A stretch of DNA of 50,477 bases from Wenzhouxiangella sp. 15190 (GCF_003417465.1 NZ_QVMV01000029.1:1-50477); one strand, 5' to 3'; positions 26,381 to 37,495 are shown, counted from the stretch's first letter. Numbers and translations are program-made. The notes: generated by a model not told the origin, from the sequence alone.

Positions 26381-27760
26381 TTAGCTGTACCCGATTTGAA
26401 CCGCCACCACCATCGCCACGGCGGCCGCCGCCAGCAGTTTCAGGATCAGCGGAAAGATGAAGCGGAACCAGCGGTCATAGGGGATGCCCGCCAGGCCGAG
26501 AATTCCCATCAGCACCGGGTTCGTCGGCACGATCATGTTCATGAACCCGTCCCCGAACTGGTAGGCGAGCACCGAGACCTGGCGTGTGATGCCGACCAGG
26601 TCGCCGATCGGCGCCATCAGCGGCATGGTGAGGTAGGCCTGACCGCTGCCCGAAGACACGAAGATGTTCATCACGCTCTGGATGCCCAGCATGCCGACGG
26701 CCGACAGCTCCGCCGGCAGGTCGATCAGTGGCGAGGCCATGGCGTTGACGATGGTGTGCAGGACCTGACCGTCCTCGAGAATCAGGGCGATCGATTTGGC
26801 GAAGCCGATCAGGATCGCCGTTCCGGCCAGTTCGGATGCGCCGAGGGAAAAGGTCTTCGCCAGGTCGTCGAAAGTCATGCGGTCGATCAGGGCAACTGCA
26901 ATGGCCAGGGCGATGAACATCGCGCCCAGTTCCACCAGGTACCAGCCGTGCTGAACGATCCCGTAGACCAGAACGCCCAGGGCCAGGGCGGTGACCCCCA
27001 GGATTGCCTGGCGCCTTTTGGTCAGCTCCGGCAGCTCGCTCTGCGTCGGCGGCTGGGCCGATTCGATACCGTGGACCAGGCTGGCTTCCGGATCGCGCTG
27101 AACCTTGCGTGCGTAGGCCCAGACGTGATGGATGCCGATCGCCAGGAAGGGCCAGAAGATGATCGCTCGATACTGGATGCCCGAGCCCGGCTGCAGCTCG
27201 GCGATGTCCTGGGCGATGAACAGGGTGAATGGATTGAGGATGGCCGCCCCATAGCCGACACAGTAGCCGACGACCATGATGCCGATGGCGGCGACCGTGT
27301 CCATGCGCATGGCCACGCACAGCGAGATCAGGATGGCTGCCAGTGGAATGTACTCTTCGGCCATGCCGAGCGTGGCCGAAGCGGCAGCGAACAGGAATAC
27401 GCCCAGTGAAATCAGCCAGAAGGCATTGTTGCCGAAGCGCTGAATGACCGTGCCGAGGAACGCTTCGATGGCGCCGGTCCTGCGGATGACCGCCAGAGCG
27501 CCGCCGATGAGCAGCACGAAGAAGATGATGCCCTGAACATCGGCCATGGCCCTCGGGACGGCCGTGAAAAGGTGCCAGGGTGCCAGCGTATCGGCGTCCT
27601 CGATCAGGCTGAACGTACCCGGCTGGACGACTTCGCGACCGCTGTCGTTGGTGACGGTCTCGAAGCTGCCGGCCGGCAGCACCCAGGTCAGCACCAGTGC
27701 GACGATCATCATCATGAACATCAACACCAGCGTGTGCGGCATCCGCAGCGTCTTGGTCAT
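26381..27760 (-). CDS. YfcC-family anion/amino-acid permease
   Basis: This 459-residue membrane protein has roughly twelve hydrophobic helices. It begins MTKTLRMPHTLVLMFMMMIVALVLTWVLPAG and includes GYGAAILNPFTLFIAQDIAEL and SVMNIFVSSGSGQAYLTMPLMAPIGDLVGITRQV, the paired pore-like segments of the YfcC/DcuC-like ion-transporter superfamily. Relatives carry C4-dicarboxylates, acetate-type anions or basic amino acids; the substrate here is unknown. ATG at 27760 is chosen because GGGAG lies about nine bases upstream; a TTG 18 bases earlier is in frame. It occupies the place where rplY-pth usually follow prs, and is flanked by heptad repeats, suggesting a rearrangement. Confidence 0.85.
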   Translation of the reverse strand: MTKTLRMPHTLVLMFMMMIVALVLTWVLPAGSFETVTNDSGREVVQPGTFSLIEDADTLAPWHLFTAVPRAMADVQGIIFFVLLIGGALAVIRRTGAIEAFLGTVIQRFGNNAFWLISLGVFLFAAASATLGMAEEYIPLAAILISLCVAMRMDTVAAIGIMVVGYCVGYGAAILNPFTLFIAQDIAELQPGSGIQYRAIIFWPFLAIGIHHVWAYARKVQRDPEASLVHGIESAQPPTQSELPELTKRRQAILGVTALALGVLVYGIVQHGWYLVELGAMFIALAIAVALIDRMTFDDLAKTFSLGASELAGTAILIGFAKSIALILEDGQVLHTIVNAMASPLIDLPAELSAVGMLGIQSVMNIFVSSGSGQAYLTMPLMAPIGDLVGITRQVSVLAYQFGDGFMNMIVPTNPVLMGILGLAGIPYDRWFRFIFPLILKLLAAAAVAMVVAVQIGYS

Positions 27761-27892
27761 CCGCTTGCTCTCCCTCAAGGGTTCAAGTTCAACGCGTCAC
27801 CGGCGGCTATCGAGATGCAGCGCTCGATTCGAGGTTGGACCAAGCGCTGTATTGTGGCAGATCGCCGACCTGAATGCAGGCCGGCACCGCTG

Positions 27893-29683
27893 TCAGAATG
27901 CGTCCTGGTCGAGTGCCATGAGCGTATCGGCACCCGCTGCAATCTTGTCTACCAGTCCGAGCGCCTCAGGCAGCATGCGCTGCATGAAAAAACGGGCCGT
28001 GTGTGTCTTGTTTTCGACAATGGCATCGTTCAGCCGCCCGGCAGCCTGTGCCTTGCGTGCCGCATGAACCTGGGCCACCCAGGACCAGGCCATGGCGGTC
28101 AGCGCGAACAGATGCAGATAGTCCACCGAAGCCGCGCCGGCCTCCAGCGGGTTGGCAGCCATTCTTTGGTAGACCCCGGCCGTTGTCTTCTTGAGCCGTT
28201 CGGCGGCTTCGCTCAATGGCTCGATGAACTCCGACATGCCGTCATCGTCCCTGCATGCGCCAATCAGCGTGTCGACTTCGGTAAAAAAGGATTTCACCAC
28301 CTCTCCGTTGGCCGCCGTCAGCTTTCTTCCGACCAGATCGAGGGCCTGGATGCCGTTGGTGCCTTCGTAGATTCTTGAGATGCGCGCATCGCGCATGAAC
28401 TGTTCGACACCGGTGTCGACGATGTAGCCGGCACCACCGTGAACCTGCATGGCCAGGCTGGTGACCTCGAAGCCCATGTCGGTGAAGTAGGCCTTGATGA
28501 TGGGCGTCATCAGGGCGACCCAGTGGCTGGCGCGTTCGCGTTGGTCAGCATCGGGATGGTTGTGCTCGATGTCGAGTTGCAACGCGGTGTAGACGGCCAG
28601 TCCACGGGCACCTTCGACGAAGGCCTTCGAGGTCATCAACATGCGGCGGACGTCCGGGTGCACGATGATGGGGTCGGCGGGCTTGTCGGGATACCTGGCG
28701 CCGTCAAGGCTGCGGCCCTGCAGGCGTTCGCGCGCGAATTCAACCGCATTCTGGTAGGCCACCGAGGCCAGGCCCAGGCCCTGGATGCCGGTGCCCAGGC
28801 GGGCGCCGTTCATCATCGAAAACATCAGGGGAAGCCCCTGCTGCTCCTCACCAAAGAGATAGCCGACGGCCTTGTCGTAGACCATCTCGCAGGTGGCCGA
28901 GCCGCGGATGCCCATCTTGTGATCGAGGCCGGCGCAGGTCACGCCGTTGCGCTCACCGAGCTCGCCGTCTTCGTCTACCAGGAACTTGGGCACGATGAAC
29001 AGGCTCAATCCACGCGTTCCTTTCGGAGCGTCGGGCGTGCGGGCGAGTACAAAGTGCACGATATTCTCGGCCAGGTCATGTTCGCCGGCGGAAATCCAGA
29101 TCTTGGTGCCGGAGATGCTGTAACTGCCGCCGTCCCGTCGTTCGGCCCGGGTGCGCACCAGGCCCAGGTCGGTGCCGCAGTGCGGTTCGGTCAGGTTCAT
29201 GGTGCCGGTCCATTCGCCGGCGATCATTTTCGGGAGCCAGGTTCGCTTCTGTGCTTCGCTGCCGCGTGCACTGATCAGCTCCCAGGCACCGTGGGAGAGG
29301 GCAGCGTACATACCCCAGGAAGTATTGGCGGCGGTGATCATCTCCGACATGGCGATGCCGAGAATATGCGGCATGCCCTGACCGCCGAACTCCGGGGGGG
29401 CGGTCAGGCCGGGCCAGCCGTTTTCGCAGTAGGTCCGGTAGGCATCGCGAAAGCCCTCGGGCGTGGTGACCTCGTCGCCTTCGAGACGGCAGCCGGCCGC
29501 ATCACCGGAGGCATTGAGCGGTTGCAGTGCCGACTCGCAAAAACGCGCACCCTCGCCGAGTACAGCATCGATGAGGTCGTTGTCGAGGTCCCCGAGCGAG
29601 GGCAGGTCGCTGCAAGTCTCCAGGTCGAGGAATTCCTTGATCAGGAACTGGAAGTCTTCGACGGGTCCGGTGTAGCTCGGCAT
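27893..29683 (-). CDS. acyl-CoA dehydrogenase, DmdC/FadE-like
   Basis: This 596-residue FAD enzyme has an N-terminal extension, then the ACAD alpha domain (WPGLTAPPEFGGQGMP), the beta domain (GTMNLTEPHCGTDLGL, then YSISGTKIWISAGEHD) and a C-terminal alpha domain. The catalytic Glu is in RISRIYEGTNGIQALDLVGRK, followed by the extra C-terminal helical domain typical of about 600-residue long-chain or methylmercaptopropionyl-CoA dehydrogenases. The reaction is alpha,beta-dehydrogenation of an acyl-CoA; chain length is not readable here. A 16-base perfect-arm palindrome sits 40 bases upstream of the start, consistent with TetR-type control. The gene is divergent from a cNMP-binding protein gene. 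Confidence 0.9.
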   Translation of the reverse strand: MPSYTGPVEDFQFLIKEFLDLETCSDLPSLGDLDNDLIDAVLGEGARFCESALQPLNASGDAAGCRLEGDEVTTPEGFRDAYRTYCENGWPGLTAPPEFGGQGMPHILGIAMSEMITAANTSWGMYAALSHGAWELISARGSEAQKRTWLPKMIAGEWTGTMNLTEPHCGTDLGLVRTRAERRDGGSYSISGTKIWISAGEHDLAENIVHFVLARTPDAPKGTRGLSLFIVPKFLVDEDGELGERNGVTCAGLDHKMGIRGSATCEMVYDKAVGYLFGEEQQGLPLMFSMMNGARLGTGIQGLGLASVAYQNAVEFARERLQGRSLDGARYPDKPADPIIVHPDVRRMLMTSKAFVEGARGLAVYTALQLDIEHNHPDADQRERASHWVALMTPIIKAYFTDMGFEVTSLAMQVHGGAGYIVDTGVEQFMRDARISRIYEGTNGIQALDLVGRKLTAANGEVVKSFFTEVDTLIGACRDDDGMSEFIEPLSEAAERLKKTTAGVYQRMAANPLEAGAASVDYLHLFALTAMAWSWVAQVHAARKAQAAGRLNDAIVENKTHTARFFMQRMLPEALGLVDKIAAGADTLMALDQDAF

Positions 29684-29723
29684 TCGGTGGCTCCTAAACG
29701 GTGGGCTGTCACAACAAAACTAC

Positions 29724-29739
29724 CATACGGTAACGTATG
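29724..29739. promoter_or_regulatory. palindromic operator upstream of the acyl-CoA dehydrogenase
   Basis: CATACGGTAACGTATG has 6-bp perfect arms around GTAA and lies in the 157-base gap between divergent genes, close to the dehydrogenase start. Its size and symmetry fit a TetR-family fatty-acid regulator, but no such regulator is in the window. The rest of 29684-29840 shows no gene. Confidence 0.5.
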
Positions 29740-29840
29740 TTATCAGACTAGCACGTTCACGGTCGCGAAAGAATTGACGCGGCGCAAAGGAGTCCCCAGA
29801 CTTATATGAGATTCTTCCGCCGCCGCAACGGAGTCCCGTC

Positions 29841-30314
29841 ATGACAGCAAACGAGATCGCGAAACGTCTGGAAAATGTGGAGTTCTTCGGCGAGTTGGAA
29901 GCGGAATATCGCGAGTGGCTGGCTGAACATGCCACCGAAAGCCGATTCGAGGACGGCCAGCTTCTGGCCCGGCACGGCGATACAGCCGACCGATTCTTTT
30001 TGGTCCTGGAGGGGGAACTGGTCGTGGAGGTGCCGGCCCTGACCGGGCCGTCAATGGAGGTCACGCGGCTGGGGCCGGGCAAGATCTTCGGCTGGTCCTG
30101 GCTGATCGAGCCCTACCGCTGGCATTTCAATGCCCGGGCGTCGGGCAAGACCCGAGTGCTGGATTTCGACGGGCTGGCGATTCTCAAACGCGCCGAGGCC
30201 GAACCGAAGTTCGGCTATGCCCTGCTCAGGCACTTTTCCGCGCTGATGGGAACGCGCCTTGAATCGGCTCAGCGCAAGATGATGGACCAGTGGGCGCCCG
30301 ACGGGTTGCCCTGA
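29841..30314 (+). CDS. cyclic-nucleotide-binding-domain protein without HTH
   Basis: This is a protein of 157 residues. Nearly the whole chain is a Crp-type cNMP-binding beta-barrel: FFGELEAEYREWLAEHA, then GQLLARHGDTADRFFLVLEGELVVEV, then LGPGKIFGWSWLIEPYRWHFNARA. The family phosphate-binding-cassette arginine is not obviously in its usual place, so the ligand is uncertain. There is no DNA-binding domain. A sensor or regulatory subunit role is inference. The last 89 bases overlap the 3' end of the convergent PLP-enzyme gene. Confidence 0.8.
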   Translation: MTANEIAKRLENVEFFGELEAEYREWLAEHATESRFEDGQLLARHGDTADRFFLVLEGELVVEVPALTGPSMEVTRLGPGKIFGWSWLIEPYRWHFNARASGKTRVLDFDGLAILKRAEAEPKFGYALLRHFSALMGTRLESAQRKMMDQWAPDGLP

Positions 30315-31470
30315 GCGCGTCCGAGAGGTCTTCCCACAGATCGTCAGCCTCTTCCAGGCCGACCGACAGTCTCAGCAGCCCGTCACCGATCCCGCCCGAT
30401 TCGCGCCCGGTTTCGGAAACGACGCGGTGGGTCAGGCCGGCTGGATGCTGGATGAGGGTGTCGACCGAGCCCAGGCTGACGGCCGGCATCATCAGCGATA
30501 CGTTCTGCATCACCGTTGAGGCCGACCGGTAGCCCGCTTCCAGCTCGAAGGCCAGGATGCAGCCGCCGCCGCTCATCTGGCGCTCGAGAAGGTCGCGCTG
30601 CGCTGCGTCGTTCCATCCCGGATAAAAGACCCGGCCGACGGCCGGATGGCCGGACAGCCTTTCGGCCAGGTCCATTGCCGTCTGCTGGGCGCGTTCGACG
30701 CGCAGCTTCAGGGTCGGCAGGCTGCGATGCAGCAGGTAGGCCGCCCAGGGATGCATCAGCGCACCGGTGGCGACACGAACTTGGCGCAGCTTCGCCGCCC
30801 GCGCCTCGCTGCACGCGACGGCGCCGGCGATCACGTCGCCATGGCCGCCGAGAAACTTGGTCGCGCTGTGAAGCACAATCGCAGCGCCCAGTTCGAGCGG
30901 CTGCTGCAGGACCGGTGTGGCGAAGGTCGAATCCACCACTACCGGCACGTCGCCGGCCTGGCGAACCACATCGGCAATATCGACGAGTTCCAGGGTCGGG
31001 TTGGCCGGTGTCTCGATCAGGACGAAAGCCGTCTCGTCGGAGACCGCTTCGGCCACCTGATCGGCGGTGGTCCAGGTCACCCGGTTGCCCAGCAAGCCAC
31101 TGTCGAGCAGGTGGTCGCTGGTCCCGTAAATGGGCCGCACGGCGACGATCTCGCGTCCGGATTCCTGCGTGGCCAGCACGATGGCCGTCAGCGCGGCCAT
31201 GCCGGAGGCGAAGCCCACGGCGGCTTCGGCGCGCTCGAGCCGCGCCAGCGCCTTCTCGAAGCGCGCTACCGTCGGGTTGAGCAGCCGGGCGTAGACGGGA
31301 TTCTCGGCTTCGGCCTGGCCGGCGACCAGGGCATCCAGGCTCGCCGTACCGCTTGCCAGATCCTGTAGCGGATAGGTGGTCGAAAGGTCGACCGGCAGGG
31401 CATGGACGCCCAGCTGGCGCAGGTCCTCGCGACCGGCGTGCACGCCGGTGGTGTGGTCGTAGCTGCTCAT
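30226..31470 (-). CDS. PLP-dependent trans-sulfuration enzyme (cystathionine gamma-synthase/lyase family)
   Basis: This 414-residue fold-type I enzyme carries the PLP Lys in LHSATKFLGGHGDV, a phosphate-binding YARLLNPTVARFE, and the GMAAL stretch. The active-site tyrosine is in RPIYGTSDHLL; the Cys that marks classical methionine gamma-lyase (YGC) is replaced by Thr. The chemistry is gamma-elimination or gamma-replacement on cystathionine, homocysteine derivatives or methionine; which one is not decided. It is divergent from an Lrp-type regulator at 82 bases, an arrangement also seen for Pseudomonas mdeA-mdeR. It converges with, and overlaps by 89 bases, the cNMP-binding gene. Confidence 0.88.
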   Translation of the reverse strand: MSSYDHTTGVHAGREDLRQLGVHALPVDLSTTYPLQDLASGTASLDALVAGQAEAENPVYARLLNPTVARFEKALARLERAEAAVGFASGMAALTAIVLATQESGREIVAVRPIYGTSDHLLDSGLLGNRVTWTTADQVAEAVSDETAFVLIETPANPTLELVDIADVVRQAGDVPVVVDSTFATPVLQQPLELGAAIVLHSATKFLGGHGDVIAGAVACSEARAAKLRQVRVATGALMHPWAAYLLHRSLPTLKLRVERAQQTAMDLAERLSGHPAVGRVFYPGWNDAAQRDLLERQMSGGGCILAFELEAGYRSASTVMQNVSLMMPAVSLGSVDTLIQHPAGLTHRVVSETGRESGGIGDGLLRLSVGLEEADDLWEDLSDALRATRRAPTGPSSCAEPIQGAFPSARKSA

Positions 31471-31535
31471 GTTGCGGCTCCCGGGTTGTCAAACGGGTGC
31501 CATTGTAGGAGCATATTCGGTAATAATGTTCTATC

Positions 31536-31550
31536 CCGAAATAATATCGG
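31536..31550. promoter_or_regulatory. candidate Lrp-type operator between divergent genes
   Basis: CCGAAATAATATCGG is an AT-centred palindrome (CCGA/TCGG arms), ending two bases before the regulator start. A related stretch, TTCGGTAATAATG, lies at 31516-31528. Together they span the 82-base divergent gap. The size and AT-rich core fit Lrp/AsnC boxes. Confidence 0.5.
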
Positions 31551-31552
31551 TT

Positions 31553-32041
31553 ATGAAACCAAATATTGAACTGGATTCGAAAGATGCCCGAATCGTGCAG
31601 CTTCTGCGGAAGAATGCTCGGATGTCCAACAAGGAACTGGCCGCCAAGACGGGTCTGGCACAATCGAGCTGCCTGGAGCGGGTGCGCCGGCTGCGCATGG
31701 CTCGCGTACTGACCGGTTATCACGCCGAAGTGAATCCGGATGCGCTGGGTATCGGCCTGCAGGCGATGGTGGCGGTGCGCCTGTCCCGACATGCGCGCTC
31801 GGACGTCGAGGCCTTCGAACGGCATCTGGATTCGGTGACCGAAGTGATCACAATCTTCCACGTGGCCGGTGCCAACGATTACCTCGTACACGTAGCCGTG
31901 CGCGACTCGGCCCATCTTCGTGAACTCGCCCTGTCGGCCTTTACCGAACGCCCGGAAGTCGACCACATCGAAACCCAGCTCATCTTCGCCCACCGGCGAA
32001 ACCACGAGCTGCCGGTTTACCTGGATCTGGACGAAGCCTGA
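31553..32041 (+). CDS. Lrp/AsnC family transcriptional regulator
   Basis: This 162-residue protein has an N-terminal winged HTH (DSKDARIVQLLRKNARMSNKEL, then GLAQSSCLERVRRLR at about 25-45) and a C-terminal RAM/AsnC effector domain (VRLSRHARSDVEAFE, then VIT-IFHVAGANDYLVHVAV). ATG at 31553 gives the family N-terminus; the frame is open 28 codons upstream, but that reaches into the regulatory gap. It is divergent from the trans-sulfuration enzyme and likely senses an amino acid to control it. A 26-bp-arm hairpin begins 12 bases after the stop. Confidence 0.92.
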   Translation: MKPNIELDSKDARIVQLLRKNARMSNKELAAKTGLAQSSCLERVRRLRMARVLTGYHAEVNPDALGIGLQAMVAVRLSRHARSDVEAFERHLDSVTEVITIFHVAGANDYLVHVAVRDSAHLRELALSAFTERPEVDHIETQLIFAHRRNHELPVYLDLDEA

Positions 32042-32052
32042 GTCTGGGGGGC

Positions 32053-32131
32053 GGCGGGTGCCGGGTTGCATGCCGGGCTCATACGAAATCCGAGATTTCC
32101 AAATCGCCCGGCATGCAACCCGGCACCCGCC
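32053..32131. repeat. large perfect inverted repeat with conserved-loop core, copy 1
   Basis: The left arm 32053-32078 and right arm 32106-32131 are 26-bp perfect reverse complements (GGCGGGTGCCGGG...). The 27-base loop (32079-32105) itself holds GAAATC/GATTTC. The loop matches the loop of copy 2 at 25 of 27 bases on the opposite strand, while the arms are unrelated. Position just after the lrp stop suggests it could also act as a terminator. Confidence 0.95.
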
Positions 32132-32160
32132 TTGAGTGAGCAGAAGGTGCCTGAGCGGAG

Positions 32161-32242
32161 GGTGGGGAGACGGGGCATGGTTCGAGTGATTTGGAAATCT
32201 TCGATTTCGTATGAACTCGAAGCATGCCCCGTCTCCCCAACC
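32161..32242. repeat. large inverted repeat with conserved-loop core, copy 2 (inverted)
   Basis: Left arm 32161-32187 (GGTGGGGAGACGGGGCATGG...) pairs with 32215-32242, with one mismatch and one bulge. The 27-base loop (32188-32214) is the reverse complement of the copy-1 loop except for two bases. The arms share no sequence with copy 1. Twenty-nine bases separate the copies. No gene is present in 32042-32324. Confidence 0.93.
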
Positions 32243-32278
32243 GCAGCGCCCCAAAAGAACCCAACCCACAACAGAAAA

Positions 32279-32297
32279 GGCCCGCCAGTGGCGGGCC
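32279..32297 (-). terminator. intrinsic terminator of acnA
   Basis: An 8-bp perfect stem, GGCCCGCC/GGCGGGCC, has loop AGT. On the minus strand it is followed by TTTTCTGTT. It lies 28 bases past the acnA stop. Confidence 0.8.
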
Positions 32298-32324
32298 CTT
32301 ACTTCAAAGTTGACTTGAAGGGGG

Positions 32325-35069
<2,745 letters not shown>

Positions 35070-35198
35070 GGGACTCTCCTTCAGTCAGAATCGGGTGAAC
35101 CGGGCGAATGTGGTCGTGGCGACCGGGCCCGGCGCCATTCAATCATTTTAGCATGGCGGTTGTCGCGCATCGGCCCGGTTGGGGCCCGATGGGGGCGC

Positions 35199-35810
35199 TC
35201 AGGCCGTCAGCAATGAACGGGCCTGCTCGAGCATCTTCTTTCGCTGGAAAACGAGCCGCCACTGGCGGCCGCCGACCTGGTGCCAGAGGATGGCCGAGCG
35301 CAGCCCGGCCAGCAGCAAGGCGCGCACGAAGGCGACCTTGTCGGCTTGCTTGAGATATTCGGGGCGGCCATTGACCGACAGGCGGAAACCCAGGGTGGAG
35401 ATGTGGCGCTGATAGACGTCGGCCAGCTGGGAGGTCACGCTGTCGTCCAGCGTCTCCGAGGCATCGCGCCAGGCCTTGCCGACCAGTTCGAGTTCTTCAC
35501 CGACGGCATTGAGCCTTTTCTTGTCCCGCCGCAGTTGCTTGCCCAGCTTGGCCAGTCCCAGCGCGTAGTTGAGGGACTGAAGGCTTTCGTGGTTGTTGCG
35601 CGCGCTGAACAGCTCGGTCATCACGCGCAAGCCCATCCTCACGCCGCCGATACCCCCGTAGACATCCTCTGTGGATTCCGGGTCGCGATTGAAGATGCTG
35701 GCCACGCTGGCCTGGGCCGCCTGGCCCGAGCAGGTGCCGGATGTGGCGATCTGGCGGACGAGCTCGCTGGCCTGGAGCATGCCGGCGAAGGCGATGGTGG
35801 CGTCTCTCAT
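35199..35810 (-). CDS. hflD: HflD-like protein
   Basis: This 203-residue all-helical protein starts [25 protein letters not shown], the family opening, and ends [28 protein letters not shown]. HflD is a membrane-associated protein named for its effect on lambda lysogeny through CII; its normal cellular role is unclear. ATG at 35810 overlaps the mnmA stop (ATGA), the conserved mnmA-hflD pairing. purB, the usual third gene, is absent and acnA follows. Confidence 0.9.
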   Translation of the reverse strand: MRDATIAFAGMLQASELVRQIATSGTCSGQAAQASVASIFNRDPESTEDVYGGIGGVRMGLRVMTELFSARNNHESLQSLNYALGLAKLGKQLRRDKKRLNAVGEELELVGKAWRDASETLDDSVTSQLADVYQRHISTLGFRLSVNGRPEYLKQADKVAFVRALLLAGLRSAILWHQVGGRQWRLVFQRKKMLEQARSLLTA

Positions 35811-36943
35811 GCTTTGACGGATTCCGTTTGCGTTGTGTTTCGGAGCTGTTCGGGCAACGGCGCATTGTTGGCCGTGATGGTGCCGCCGCCGAGGCATTCT
35901 TCGTCATCATAAAGAACTACAGCCTGACCGGGCGTCACCGCCCGTTGTGGTCGTTCGAATGCAAGCACCAGGCGATCCTCGTCGATCGCCTCGATGCGGC
36001 AGGCCTGGTCGGGTTGACGATAACGCACCTTGGCGTGCAGGCGCTCGCCGATTTCCGGTTGGCGGCGAACCCAGTTGAGTTCGCCGGCCTTGAGTTCGGT
36101 CGACATGAGGGTCGGATGATCGGTTTGTTGCTCGGCGTAGAGCACGTTGTTTTCGATATCCTTGAAGGTTACATACCAGGGGGCTTCGGGAAAGTCCTTG
36201 AGTCCGCCGATATTGAGGCCCTTGCGCTGGCCCAGCGTGTAGTGAATCAGCCCCTGGTGGGTGCCGATCACCGTGCCGTCGGATGTACGAATCTCGCCCG
36301 GCTCGGCGTCGAGATAGTTGGCGATGAACGAATCGAAGTTCCGCTCACCGATGAAGCAGATGCCGGTCGAGTCCTTCTTGTCGGCTACCGGCAGGTCGGC
36401 CCGTGCTGCCAGTTCACGCACTTCGGGCTTGGTCAGTTCACCCAGCGGAAATAGCGCGTGCGACAACTGTTCCTGGTCGAGGGCATAGAGAAAATAGCTC
36501 TGATCCTTGTTGTGGTCGATGCCCTTGAGCAGCGAGACCGTCCCGTCGTCGTTATCGCGTCGCCGTGCATAGTGGCCGGTGGCGATGGCCTTCGCACCCA
36601 GATCGCGGGCGTGCTCGACGAAGGTGCGGAACTTGATCTCGCGGTTGCACAGGATGTCCGGGTTGGGCGTGCGCCCGGCCTTGAGTTCGGCCAGGAAGTG
36701 CTCGAACACGTCGTCCCAGTATTCGGCGGCAAAGTTGCGGCCGTGAAACTTGATTCCGAGGATCTCGGCCACGCGTCGCGCATCGGCGGCATCGTCCTCG
36801 GCCGTGCAGCCGCTGACGGTGTCTTCCTCTTCCCAGTTCTTCATGAACATGCCGGCGATATTTTCGCCTTGCTGCTTCAACAGCCAGGCCACGGTGGACG
36901 AATCCACCCCGCCGGACATGGCCACCATGATCAGATCACTCAT
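35807..36943 (-). CDS. mnmA: tRNA-specific 2-thiouridylase MnmA
   Basis: This 378-residue enzyme makes s2U34 in tRNAs for Glu, Gln and Lys. The N-terminal PP-loop ATP site is [15 protein letters not shown]. Catalytic Cys99 ([12 protein letters not shown]) and Cys196 ([12 protein letters not shown]) form the persulfide pair, close to E. coli 102/199. The C-terminal barrel domain is complete ([18 protein letters not shown]). It is first of the mnmA-hflD unit. The 550 bases upstream contain only inverted-repeat elements. Confidence 0.96.
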   Translation of the reverse strand: MSDLIMVAMSGGVDSSTVAWLLKQQGENIAGMFMKNWEEEDTVSGCTAEDDAADARRVAEILGIKFHGRNFAAEYWDDVFEHFLAELKAGRTPNPDILCNREIKFRTFVEHARDLGAKAIATGHYARRRDNDDGTVSLLKGIDHNKDQSYFLYALDQEQLSHALFPLGELTKPEVRELAARADLPVADKKDSTGICFIGERNFDSFIANYLDAEPGEIRTSDGTVIGTHQGLIHYTLGQRKGLNIGGLKDFPEAPWYVTFKDIENNVLYAEQQTDHPTLMSTELKAGELNWVRRQPEIGERLHAKVRYRQPDQACRIEAIDEDRLVLAFERPQRAVTPGQAVVLYDDEECLGGGTITANNAPLPEQLRNTTQTESVKA

Positions 36944-37012
36944 GCTTTCGCATATGGGGTTTGGGTTGGCGGTTTGCGAGGGTTCATTTTGGCGCTTCGA
37001 GTTGTGCGGGCG

Positions 37013-37223
37013 AGGTGGTGAGCAGCGGGTGCTGTCTGGAAAAACTCGGGCGAACGGCCGTAACGGGCCCGCTCACCTGGAGTCGTCTGATTTCAGTCAT
37101 GTTACCGCCTTGCTTGCTTAGAGGTTGATGCTTCCTCGATGTGCACAGGTGCGGAAGGCGCGGAGAACCTGGCGGCTCTTCCGCGCCCGACTTTTTGCAG
37201 ACAGCACCCACTACTCACCACCT
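37013..37223. repeat. MITE-like element with 40-bp terminal inverted repeats
   Basis: Left arm 37013-37052 (AGGTGGTGAGCAGCGGGTGC...) and right arm 37184-37223 match at 36 of 40 bases in inverted orientation. They enclose about 130 bases with an internal hairpin, GGCGCGGA/TCCGCGCC (37157-37187). No transposase is present, and no clear target duplication is seen. It lies upstream of mnmA in a gene-free stretch. It could be a non-autonomous mobile element or a long-hairpin RNA. Confidence 0.8.
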
Positions 37224-37287
37224 GTAAGGTTGGAGGAGGCTGCTGCTCACCGTGAATAGCCACCCAACCCGTCAGAGCGGGTGGTGT

Positions 37288-37470
37288 CGGGCGAAATGGG
37301 TTCCTGAATGATGCGGAACCCTCTCCGTTACCTTCCGTTTTTGAGCGCCGTTATCTTGCTAGTTGCAGTGTTGGTGAAACGGCAGCAATACGAATCATAA
37401 TGGTGCCAAAACGACTCTAGGCGAGAGGTGCCCGCCGGGCCGTACATCATTCAGGGGCGCATTTCGCCCG
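37288..37470. repeat. second inverted-repeat element, 26-bp arms
   Basis: CGGGCGAAATG-GGTT-CCTGAATGATG at 37288-37313 recurs inverted at 37445-37470 with 22 of 26 matches; the four variable bases sit together in the middle of the arm. The interior (37314-37444) is less GC-rich and holds no gene. A small hairpin, GGGTTCC/GGAACCC, overlaps the left arm. With the preceding element it fills most of the 36944-37495 gap. Confidence 0.7.
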
Positions 37471-37495
37471 GCACTGCCCGTGACAACTCCAATCC

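Noticed and set aside
30383-32269. Long minus-strand frame running through the PLP lyase, lrp and the two hairpins
   Set aside because: It overlaps two well-supported genes out of frame, and its start lies in the inverted-repeat region; composition is Arg/Pro/Gly-rich shadow sequence.
36984-37211. 75-codon minus-strand frame upstream of mnmA
   Set aside because: It is contained almost entirely in the inverted-repeat element, has no ribosome-binding site and no family resemblance.
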